The position numbers and the translations under genes were made by a program. DNA of 64,000 nt from Calycina herbarum. Taxonomy: Eukaryota > Ascomycota > Leotiomycetes > Helotiales > Pezizellaceae. Positions 12,231 to 22,331 of the stretch are shown one piece after another. Location: the NCBI GenBank assembly GCA_001414485.1, contig LLEY01000142.1:124001-188000 (forward strand), read 5' to 3'. Numbering within the stretch: the first letter of the stretch is position 1; the number at the start of each line of letters is the position of its first letter. The notes under the pieces are model-generated. The model made no database searches. It saw only the letters and a program-made list of their open reading frames with translations, and was not told the origin of the DNA.

Positions 12231-13862
12231 ATTGGCGCCTTATTACACTGTTTGGTACAGCACAGAATTTCGGGGGAAGGTAGAATTCGTACCACTTTGT
12301 GGGGGGGCTGTATCCGTGGCGTATTGATGTTGCGCAACGGTGTTGAATGGAGGTTATTCCAAGTCTGAATAATTTGGAAAGCAAGCACTTTAAGGTTGGG
12401 TCAAGCTTATCTGGTGAACTTAACCCGTATCGGCGCGGGGTTCAGGGCTGCATCGGAACCAATGAATGTCATACGGTTAGCAGCCTCAGGCATGAGAAAG
12501 AAGAAATCTAAAATAATCACAGAGTAATTTATTGCTTGACAAAAAGAATCTCAAGTTGATATGCTGATTCAAATGGGGACAGGAAAAATCCTCGGTTTTC
12601 CGCCCAACATTTCATATTTTGCATATCTTCAAGAACTCATGACCTCCAGCTTCTTCTTGTATCGTGGTGTTACTTGAGTAAGCAGAGTGAATTATTTCTC
12701 GTGTGTTATTCAAGCATTCATGTGAATGTGGATTGTTATAACTTTTGGACACTCTGTATCTAACCTTAAATCATTCACTTTTTAGTACTTGCTGCAAGCC
12801 CCGGTGATAATATTATGTGACTTTCTATAGGGGGGCAAGCGTAAAATATCATATTTTCACTCATTATTCACCCAATGAGCCTTAGGCCCTGTTCGGCTCG
12901 TACATCTGAGTTTTTTTTATTTCTCAGATGTAAGGGTAAATGAGCTCAGCTGAGGGTGTGCCACAAATTGTGTGATATCGGGCCACGTGACTAGCTGATA
13001 ATCGCAGGGTCTGCTCCATATGCGTTATTCCAGCTCTGGCGCAACGGTTACCTTGTGTATTACGTAGACTAATAGCTGGTAATATAATAATTGGTCCGGA
13101 ATTAGTACTAAAAGTACTAATTATGACTGAACTGTTCGGCTTCCTACACAAATTAATTATAACGATTTAGCATATATCATCAACCACCACACACTTGAAA
13201 TTTCTAGGTATATATAAGTGCTCTTGGGGATCTTTATATAGTGAGAATTATAGTGATTGCTCGCATAATATACACTAATTACTACTACAAGAGTAGAGAG
13301 TTTACGATTCCGATCCCTAATCCGACGTCGTTAGAGGAGGGTCTTCATATTGGTAGATGGGTATAACCTTACTTTATGACTAGGGATTGTAGGAGTGACT
13401 AGAAAATGGGGCAATTTATAACGGCAAATTACTTTGGTGACGCATAAAATGTATAAGGCATTTGTATGTGAATCACTTACAAAAACTAAGTATATTAGAT
13501 GTGTGTGCCGAACATGCTAATCACTCCCTAGCAGGGACGAGCCGAGCACTTAATTTTAGGTGATAAGCCAAACGGTTCAGAGTGAATTCTCTCAAGCGGA
13601 ATGACGTTACAGCCTCTTTAGCAACTACACCATTTAACCCTTTAACCCCAAAACCATCGCTAGTTTTCCATCGTAATCAGACATGCTACCTAGTTACATC
13701 TACTAACTTTCATATTTCCATCTCTCCAAATTGAATTGTAGATGTTCCCGGCCTCACTTCGCTTAACTTTGAAATCCCCCCACCCTTCCTGTGGATATTG
13801 CCCGCAAAATGAAACTTCTTCATGTGCACAGATAAAAATACTTCTTCCATCCAAAAACATAT
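12231..13862. other. AT-rich intergenic region with repeat remnants
   Basis: No gene is supported. A core TTCGGCTCGT at about 12898-12907 and its near-inverse ACGAGCCGAG at about 13537-13546 could be degraded ends of a DNA transposon of about 650 bp. The interior has no protein signature. The tract beyond 12.8 kb is strongly AT-rich, as in mutated repeats. Confidence 0.4.
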
Positions 13863-14839
13863 GGCCAGATGGCGGAGTGGTTAACGCGACAGCCTAGAAA
13901 GCTGTTCTCTTCGGAGGCGCAAGTTCGAATGTAAGTACTTCTAGATACTCTATCTATAAGGAGCAGACACTAATATGAAACAGCTTGTTCTGGTCGATTT
14001 TCTAATACTTTCTTTTTTGCTTTAATTTCTTCTCTCTTTCTGTCTTTTTGCCGCCCTCTTATCATGATTTAAGCGCACAATTATATAATAAGGGATACCG
14101 ATTATTAATTTATGTGTAACAATGGAAATGTTGTACTACTTTTATCCTCACAGGTGCGATCAGGATCAACTTTTAGAGTTTGTTCCATGCGTAAATTAAG
14201 CGGGCCAATCAGATCACTCTATTTATTAGGAAAGGGGGCAGTTTTTCAGCTATTTATTATAATATATATTGAAACAAGGCCTTTTTCTACAAAGGGAAAC
14301 GTCATATAGATTCTATCCAAAGGAAGAAATGTTCCTCTTACTCTTTCTATTGTAATCCTTAGCAATCTTACCCAGGGCAATTCTCTTTTGAGGGCGGTCT
14401 CAATGCCTTATCCTTTGTAAGCTATATACGGTATCTCTATATACTCAAAGTGAGTGCCGGTACTTTTAATTGGCGCTGTATCTGGCCAGAGGGTTCTCTT
14501 ATCCGTAGTATCCTTTATTAAGGTATTTAGGCTAAAAAAGGAGTATATTTACATTCTTGAGGTTTTGATGTCCTAGCCCATATGCTGGTGTGCCTAAGGC
14601 CGCTAAGTTGATACCGCACCTGAGGGGACAAGGCGATATCATCACATATCCGTATCCTTCTTCTTCTCCTCCTCGCGTTATTGTTTTACTTTTAGTAACA
14701 GACGTTGTTCAACGTGTGAAAGTGGGAATAACTTCAGTTTTGGGCCGCACCTCCAGATCAGCTCCTCTCGTGCGGCCTCTCTTCGGAACTGAACCTGCCG
14801 TCGGGTGTGGAGGCGCAAGTTCGAATCTTGTTCCGGTCG
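13863..14839 (+). pseudogene. tRNA-Ser(AGA) split by an insertion
   Basis: The 5' part (13863-13930) folds as a class II tRNA. It has acceptor strand GGCCAGA, a GCG/CGC D stem and a perfect ACAGC/GCTGT anticodon stem with loop CTAGAAA. The anticodon is AGA, and the variable arm is CTC-TTCG-GAG. It continues with T stem GCAAG and loop TTCGAAT, then stops. The missing 3' end (CTTGT, TCCGGTC and discriminator G) follows a second copy of the T-arm sequence at 14809-14826, ending at 14839. T-rich Pol III stop signals lie just after. Without the 878-bp insertion and one copy of the 18-bp repeat the tRNA would be complete, with one A-C mismatch in the acceptor stem. As it stands the transcript cannot be a normal tRNA. 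Confidence 0.75.
13931..14808. mobile_element. 878-bp insertion inside a tRNA-Ser gene, flanked by 18-bp direct repeats
   Basis: The inserted segment lies between identical 18-bp copies of GGAGGCGCAAGTTCGAAT (13913-13930 and 14809-14826), which look like a target duplication. It starts GTAAGTACTT and is AT-rich. I find no terminal inverted repeats, poly-A tail or recognisable protein. The long duplication would suit target-primed (LINE-like or SINE-like) integration, but the class is not determined. Confidence 0.5.
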
Positions 14840-15084
14840 TGGATCTATATCATTTTGCTTTTATTTACTGTCCATACGTCCTCTTGTTGTCTCTCTTTCG
14901 TTGTGTTGAGCGTTCTCACGCCTCTCGTTTGTTAAGCGAGGACATTGGCAATTGTGTTGTATTTCATTAGACAAGCATTTCTAAAGAAGGCTACACATTT
15001 GGATTTCTGTTGAATAGGAAAGGGGGAGTTTTATCTGTGTGCTGTGTTGGACTATCTGTTCTATGGTATTCCGCTATACGGGGT
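14840..15084. other. intergenic, AT-rich
   Basis: Sequence downstream of the split tRNA; only the T-rich stretch immediately after 14839 is notable, as a likely Pol III terminator. Confidence 0.4.
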
Positions 15085-15758
15085 ATTGCGCAAGTAGACT
15101 AATCTATTTAGGTAATAAATTCCGGATTGGCCAAACCAATAGATAGGCTAAATCGGGTGTCTAATAAGGCGATTTTAATCAAAATTCTCTTTTTTTTAAA
15201 ACTCTCTTCATATACTCCACGCGTCCTTATCGCTCCTAGCCCTCCCTTTTTAAAGCTATTCCCACTTTATATGATAAAAAAAAAATTTAAAAACTTAGAT
15301 ATAAGATTAGTATAGAGAATGGATACCCGGTAGTGATATTTAAGTTTTTTTTATGTTTTATCAGGTCTTGAAAAGTGGGTAAAACGAGGTATAGGTTAGT
15401 TAAAAAGGGGGGGGGGGGGTTAAGGNGTTAAAAAGGGGGGGGGGGGTTAAGGAGGCTGAAAAGGCTGAAGTACTCTTCCCCCCCGAACTAAATATAAGCG
15501 CACGGCCGCTGTGCCATACTAAATGTCTGTGTACTCTATATTTAATTCCGGGGGGGGCAAGACCTGGGGCTGGTCGTAAGGCGAAAAAGTAGGTTGGGAA
15601 TAGCTTTATTTTTATATTTATCATTTTTCAGGAGTTTAAATTTGCTATTCTTTTCTTAGTCTAGTTTACTAAATAGACTAGTAAAAATGATCGTAGAATT
15701 AATTAGTCTATTATCCAAATAGATGGAAATTTCCCAATTAGACGTCTACTTGCACAAT
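15085..15758. repeat. candidate non-autonomous element with short inverted ends
   Basis: ATTGCGCAAGTAGAC at 15085-15099 and GTCTACTTGCACAAT at 15744-15758 are inverted copies with one mismatch in 15. The interior is AT-rich, contains two poly-G tracts and a TAGTCTA/TAGACTA palindrome near 15.66 kb, and encodes nothing recognisable. I see no clear target duplication, so this is tentative. Confidence 0.35.
15407..15446. repeat. paired poly-G tracts with an ambiguous base
   Basis: Two copies of a unit, TTAAAAA followed by 13 and then 12 G, are joined by TTAAGG. The only N seen in the window is at 15426. Copy number and tract length here are likely assembly-uncertain. Confidence 0.7.
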
Positions 15759-16746
15759 TTCGGAATACCGTGGAACATATCCCACACCAGGCCATTGTCA
15801 AGGGGACCAACTCACAACACCTTCCGATTTTCAATCGCAATTACATCTCTTTATTCCATTTCGCCAGAGCTTTTCACCTTTCGATACATCTAGGTAGGTG
15901 TTACATAAGGCGAGTTACATATCGTGAGGTGTTACAAGTTGGTGTCCCCGGCGCAGTACAGCGGTACAGTTATCTCACTTCTATATATCAAAATGGATAC
16001 TAATTAACACGAAGGCAGACGAGTAGATAAAAGCGGAATTGAGGGAGATAATAGACCTCTACTCTTGATTCTAAGGCTACTGAAACGAGGTAAAGCTATG
16101 TAGATGTATTAGAACAAGACAGTTAAGTCAAGCTCAGCTGTATGTTTTATTCTTCTCAATTGAAGTAAAAAGGTAGCCTGTAATAAAGTGCGACTCATTA
16201 GTCTTCTTTAGCTATTTAAAGTAGATGATTCTAGGTGTCGAGTACAATTTGAGTGATCAATCGTAATCAATCAGCTATGATTACTCGGCGAACATTAATT
16301 ATACTGGGACATTAGTCAATAGAAGTCAACAATGATCTTCTTTGTTGCTAATCGTAGGTTGTCGTGAAAAGAATAAAGGTCTTTTGTGGTCATTTTAGAT
16401 TGAAACAAGGAAAGCCCAAGTTTTCATAAAGACTTTCATTTAAAGGAAAGAAAATCTAGCTCGTGTTATCCTTTCAAGTTAGCAAAATCAATAGCTATTG
16501 TTCTTCAAGAATTCGCCCTTATGTGGTATAGAACATTCCTATTTTGAAATGCAAGACAACATTTCCGAAGGATGATTTATTTGGTACTCATCCCAAAAAT
16601 AGGAGGGAATTCGACTCACACGAGCTTGAAATTAGATTTCGGAATTTGCAAAAGGAGACACCAACTGAAATTCAATATTTTTCACAAAAATGTATAGTCT
16701 TTCCCGGAACAAACTTAAGCAGGCTCATGGAATTAAGCTCAAAGGA
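15759..16746. other. intergenic, AT-rich
   Basis: No gene supported. Several open frames run just upstream of 16747 without family signatures; one could be a 5' extension of the next gene, but I see no good evidence. Confidence 0.45.
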
Positions 16747-19142
16747 ATGCCCCAGATAAAGCCAACTCGCATTGCGATTACGGGCTTCGGTGTTCGAGGA
16801 AGGCTTACACTTTGTTCAACCGTTGCTATGGAGCTTACAGAACTCTGGCAAGGTAAGAGAGTCAACAAGAAGCCTCGTTCCCATGACTATTTTGAAGTAC
16901 TTGGCGAGAACGAAAGTGATTTCCATCTTAATAGCAAAGCCGCGCTCAACGCTGGTCTGCCCGGTCCAATTCCCCTAGACACTACTGGACTCACACCTGA
17001 ACAACGTCGGACAGTCGAGTTTCTCACCGACATTGCAGGCCTTTACGCAAGAATCTTGATGGCCGACCGAAAGCGATCCCTGGCAAAGCTCGAAAGAGAA
17101 AATATAGCATCGGCTTTACTATTTTCTGGAGCTTCTGTGGATGGCACTTTAAAGACCGATATTGCTTGCGGGCCCGGAACCTCGTTGGTGAGGCTCTGGA
17201 GATCATGACAAGAGAAGCACGACGTCTGGCAAGAGAATTTTTGCCCTGGTTAGATGTTCGCGTCCATTCCAACACTCAGGTTGCTGATATCAATCTCTCC
17301 AACCTGAAACAGCCCATTTTGACCCTTCAACACAAGGATGGGCGGATTGAAGCTTCGCGGTACGACTTGATCTTAAGAACTACCAACATGACCTCAGTTA
17401 GTCCTGTTACAGGTGTAGTAGCAGAAAATGCATTCACAGGAATCCCAGACCCTGAGATCTTCCAATACTTGCATCAACGAAAACTGATGCGATCTGGGCT
17501 GATCAAACCAGGCGCAAAGATTTTCATCGTAGGATCAAGTCCTTCGACCTTTGATCAGGTGGGTATTCTACTTACACGCACTGGAATTGTGAGATTAGAT
17601 GATGAGGGCGGTTGGACAATCAATAGTCAACAGTCGCGCCAGTATCAAGGACTCATCACCATTCTTTCTCGCACCGAGGAGGAGGTAGTCCGTTCTAATC
17701 ACCCTTTCGACGTTGATAAGGCAAGTGATAGACTGGAAAAAGCTTCCATTTTCACACCGGAAATGCTACTTTCATGGCAGATGCAAGAGGGACTCGACCA
17801 AGTCGAAACTAGTCTACGGCTAGCACGCTTGGTTACAGCAGTTTATTGCGACAAAGTACCTCAAGACATCGAGCCACCGCGAACAACAGATAAACTTCTG
17901 GTACACATGGCGCGAGAAAACGACAAGTTCACCGCCGAACAAGGTAAAGAAGAACTGACGGAAACGTGCATCTTTCAAGCCTGCCTCCAAGGCATTGCAC
18001 AGTCGGCATTCGGCCTCAAGCCAGCAGAGAAGCGTGCTGAGCTTGAGCGACAGTTTCCATTCCTCGTTCGCGACGTTTATGCATCACGAAATGCTCAGAT
18101 CTGTAGCCACACGCATACCTCAATGGGAAGGATAAGTTCAAGATCGCCCGGGTTATTCTCCGCCTATGCCGAAGCTTCTCCCTTCCCAGTTCACCATTTG
18201 ATCATGCGCCTTACCGAATTAGGCGTGATTAAATGGGAGAGAGCAGACTACAAGAGCATCTCTTGGTCAGAAGATGAGAAGCAATTTAAAGTCAACGGTA
18301 AGAAGGGAGACGCTCTGATCGCTTCTCGATATTTGACTGACAAGCCAGATTCTCTCTCAAAGAAGATTTCTGCTCAAACGAAGCAAGTACCGGGAAGCAG
18401 ATTCTACGAGAAGGGCCGCTTCATTCGGTCACCTTCTGGAATAGTGTGCCATCTCATGGAGATGGGGAACACCAACAATCTCTATGCAGTACAAGATACA
18501 ATGCCTAGGGTTGTAAATGTCATCCGGATGTTTGAGGACATGCTTTCCCACAACATTGCGGAACCTGTAAGTCGTTTGATGGAAGCGTATCGGATAACTC
18601 TCCCCTCGGAAAGCGAATTTTCAGAATAAGCCGCTTTACTGCGAGTGCCTTTTGTGAACTCTGTAAAGATACAGGCGTTTGCAGACGTAGCAAAGTTGGC
18701 ATACTCTACAGGCAAAGAGTTCTCTGCAAAGATGCAAGCGGCGGCCAAAGACCGAAATGTTCGCCGGGCATTATTTCGAGAAATTCGCACAATGAAGGGA
18801 GACTCCATTGAAAAGGCATGTAGATTCTACGAAACTTGTGTGCAAGACATCCAGTTCGTTCCTTTAGACCTCGAGAGCTTCGAGAAAATGTCACCTGACT
18901 TTTCCCAGCAGCAGATCGAAGGGATGAAGCGCATTCTGGATCAGGAACTTGCAAGCCTCTTTTTAGAAGCAAAGTTAGAGCACCCAACGGAAAATCCTGA
19001 AGTTGCACTAGAGTCAGTAAATGTCGAGACCAGAGGACCACTCACCGTGATTAAGCTTTTCTTTGCTTGGCTGTATATCTTGATAATCCGTTTTTTCAAG
19101 AAATGCTGTCGCCGAGAAAACAATGACATCCTTCCGAGGTAA
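16747..19142 (+). pseudogene. FAD/NAD(P)-binding-domain protein with a frameshift and C-terminal membrane anchor
   Basis: Coding sequence begins at ATG 16747 (an in-frame ATG also lies at 16690) with RIAITGFGVRGRLTL, which resembles the dinucleotide-binding start of the PF13454-type FAD-NAD(P)-binding family. At the A-run 17097-17102 the frame shifts: homologous-looking protein continues as IGFTIFWSFCGWHFKDRYCL in another frame, as if one base were lost. The rest reads cleanly to 18566. It includes a second nucleotide-binding-like motif, KIFIVGSSPSTFDQ. A 108-nt intron with GTAAGT donor and ACAG acceptor (18567-18674) removes an in-frame TAA. The last exon, 18675-19142, ends in a hydrophobic stretch VIKLFFAWLYILIIRFF and basic residues, a likely tail anchor. 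The family call is moderate. The shift may be a real lesion or a sequencing error; everything else looks like a gene under selection. Confidence 0.55.
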
Positions 19143-19829
19143 GACAATTGTGTGGCAGAAGAAGGAAAGTAGGTATCAAAAAAGGTAGCAGTGCTAAAAG
19201 GTAGATAAAGAGTACCGTAAAAAATCTATACACAACGAGTACAACGAGTACAACAATACAATGTCAATGATTAGAAATGCAAAACGTACGAAAGAAAGAA
19301 CACAAGTGCAAATAAGTGACGGTGACCCCGGATTTTCTCGAGATAGCTGTAGATATTGTCCAAAAAGGTGCTAGAGAGCCAAGATATCCTGTCACTCATT
19401 CATCTAACCCTTCTCGTATAATATCTACGATTATCCACGAGTCCTTGAAGAAAGACCGAAATGGTTATGAATATATTGTATCGCCTCCAATCATTCTTTC
19501 CTCCGGTACATCTAACAGACACCACATGGAAGCCGCTATGGTCTGTATGTTGAGCTCGATTGTACTCGCATAGCTTTGAAACAACAGGTACTGTCGAAGT
19601 GATGGATTGGGGGAGTTTGATGGCCTGTAGGCCGACATTGTAGGCTGTCGCGGTGTTTGGGTGTTGGTCTCGACTCAGTTCTGCTCATTCTCATGATTGT
19701 CGCCTTGATTGCTCGAATTAAACTCGCTCGCTGTTTAGTGGTTTGTGTCCAAGTCTCTTCAATCATTGAGGATTTCGGGAAGTAGTTGTGGAGGTTCCGG
19801 CGGCTTACAGCATTTGTCCCCGAAGCCAA

Positions 19830-19860
<31 letters not shown>

Positions 19861-20510
19861 ACGCTCTCAACAACAAGAAAGCATACATCGAGGGGGTTTA
19901 ATACTCGGATGTGGATAGAGTCGTACCTTCCCTTCTCGTCTTCAGGGTCGACTTTGACGTTGGAGGGAAGCTCGGGAAGGAGCGATGCGCCCGATGTCGG
20001 GTCTAGACCAGGGCCTGTCGGTTGTCCCTGTACTCAGTACCAGGTGAGAGGTAGAGTCGAGCTCTCATTCTACAAGTAAATTTCATTTATCCAAAGGCCG
20101 CTAGTAAATGACGCTCTACAAAATATTTTGTTCCATTACTTTATCACTTAATTGCGATTTGTTTCCTATCCCGATCGTATAGTTTAGTTGCACCACCATT
20201 GCCCAACACCTCTAGCTGTCAATAGGGGAAACAACGACCTGGTCCCAAGTCTCGTTGACCACGCGGCCGATCACGCTCTCTGGGTTTGGGTCGCTCGTTC
20301 CCTTCCAATCCTCCACAACACCAACGAAGCAATTCTAGCCGCAAGCGCGCGCTCATTTCGTAAAGAAGGAACAACCACCCCTCAACTCCCCGCCCAGAAT
20401 CTTCAACCCCCCCCCTCTCCCCCCTTCAAATTTCCTCACTCTTAACATCTACCACATCCCTACCCCCCTCCAACATTTCAACCCTCTCCTTAATCTCCCT
20501 ACAAAAACCA
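19143..20510. other. intergenic with a 28-nt poly-C tract
   Basis: No gene supported. A pure C run spans 19830-19857. Around 20.2-20.5 kb the plus strand is C- and CT-rich. Confidence 0.5.
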
Positions 20511-20918
20511 TTATGTCCTCTCCACACTCGCCAAAAAGTCCTTCGTCAGAACACCAGCAATCGCCCCCTCAAATGTCTCCCGATTCACAAAAATTGTCCC
20601 CGATCTCCCATTAACATCCTCTGCTTCTTCCATCGTAAAGCTATGTCTAACTTTCCCTAGAACCTCAAAATACAACGGCTCAACACCCCATGTCAGCTCT
20701 TTTTCTTTTTTAGCGGTGATGATGTATGCGTTATTTGTTGATGGTTTCTTGGCGGTATCGAGATGCATTTGGAACTTTACTGGGCCACCGGGTTCGGGAA
20801 TGCAGGTTATAGAAGGCGTAATTGTGGACCAGAAATTGTAGGTTGAGAATGAGGTCAGCACTTTTCAAACTCGAGTTGGGGATGCGTTGATGAAGATTTT
20901 TCAGTGGACTTCGGGCAT
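20511..20918 (-). pseudogene. SRPBCC (polyketide cyclase/START-like) protein, disrupted by two TGA codons
   Basis: From ATG 20918 the minus strand reads MPEVH, TGA, KIFINASPTRV, TGA, KVLTSFSTYNFW and then openly to the stop at 20511, about 135 codons. The pattern INASPTRV-x-KVLTSF followed by KELTWG, a histidine/phenylalanine strand and ETFEGAIAGVL is the standard SRPBCC ligand-binding fold order: first strand, VW helix, central LxW strand and C-terminal helix. Both TGAs fall where this family has tryptophan, so each is a single TGG-to-TGA change. No GT-AG intron removes them. SRPBCC proteins bind small hydrophobic ligands; the original ligand is unknown. Length fits a complete single-domain protein. 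Confidence 0.6.
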
Positions 20919-22331
20919 CTTGGGAAATGTACAAATGGCTGAGAATAATTGAGGATGGAGAGGGAATATCTGAAGAGATCGATATTTCAGATACGTCGGG
21001 AAATGGGTTGAGCTTATACAGCTTATACGTTTAGCAAATGATGCCACTTTTATGTTTCCTTCCGCCGATGCCTTGGCTGAAGTAACTATCTCCTTTTAAG
21101 AACCCTGGATTTCTTGATTCTTTCGAGGAAGAAGACCTAGATTAGCTGAATTTCTCCAATTTCTTCGGTCTCTAACCAATGCAATTAGCAAAGTGACATG
21201 GGAGATTGGTTAGATTTCTGTCAGATATCGGAGTGAGATACCTGAACGATTCTTGTCAGATAGCCGAATTATGAGGGTCTATTCTCAAATTTAACATGTA
21301 ACTACTATTTGGAAGAGAGTTGGGCAGTCTACAAGATCAAATCAGACCAAGTTCTATATGTCACGTGTTATGATACTATGGAAGGCTTACTGTGCAAGGA
21401 GTCTTTGAGGTAATTATACCAGGAGATTTAGAAATGAATCCCAATTATGTTTAATTGTTCGCATAATCACTTTGAGTATTCTATGCTATTTAGAAGAACG
21501 TGGCTCTACACAAGTTTAAAATACACGGAAAATTCACCGAGACTCGTCACTCTTCAAACAAAAACAACAACCACTCGATATTATAAAGAGTGGCGTGGTA
21601 TGATAGTATCCTAGCACAAAGTTGAGATATCGTCTGAATTGGCAATAGATACACTTGTATCTTCTTAAAGATAAGCAAGAGAAAAAGTCTAAAGATACAA
21701 ATTTCAATGATTGCCAAGCGAAAAGTCATTCTTTCAAATCAAGAACTGTCTTCTAGGCTTGGCAATCATCGAAATTTGTATCTTTAGACTTTTTCTCTTG
21801 CTTACCTTTAAGCTTCCTATTCGACGGATTGCAAATGGAACAGGGCTGACAAGCGACATTCAACGCTGTACAGCCGCACCTGACTAACTAGCCCGCATGC
21901 GCAACCATGTAAATTGAAGAGGGGTTTCTACCCATTGGACCAAGCGGAAAAGCCCTTTGCTATCTTCCCCTCTTCCATACATGGCTTGGTATGCGAGACC
22001 AATGAGGTCTTGTGAGACACCAACCTCTAGAAATAGTGAAACGGAATAACCGGTACAACTAAGTTGCAGCGTTTTCTTGGACTGCGGCAAGAAGTCCGTG
22101 GAACACTTGTCATGGACTTGTACGTATAGAGACCATACCTACACCCCGTCCTGTCTTCGTCTAAGGCGATAACTTTCTGAGAATTGATCAGTTCACAACT
22201 ACAACCCTTTTACCGTGGAGACTATTGAATAGGACGTCGACTCGCTGATCACTCATGTACCAGGACGAAGAGGAGGAAACCAAAAGCGGGGTTGTCTCGA
22301 GGCTTGCCACGTGATTACCGGCTGATTCAGC
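20919..22331. other. intergenic region containing a long hairpin
   Basis: No gene supported. It holds the 56-bp inverted repeat listed separately and the presumed promoter of the Zn2Cys6 gene. Confidence 0.5.
21664..21812. repeat. 56-bp near-perfect inverted repeat (hairpin)
   Basis: Arms 21664-21719 and 21757-21812 are reverse complements with two mismatches, separated by a 37-nt loop. In both mismatches the left arm has A where complementarity to the right arm needs G, consistent with two G-to-A changes. It could be a foldback element, a cruciform or a small-RNA precursor; no open frame or Pol III boxes are evident. Confidence 0.85.

Noticed and set aside
20511..20918. UGA recoding as tryptophan
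   Set aside because: Every other gene here uses TGG for Trp and TGA occurs as a normal stop (for example at 25144-25146 and 26540-26542); two mutations are the simpler explanation.
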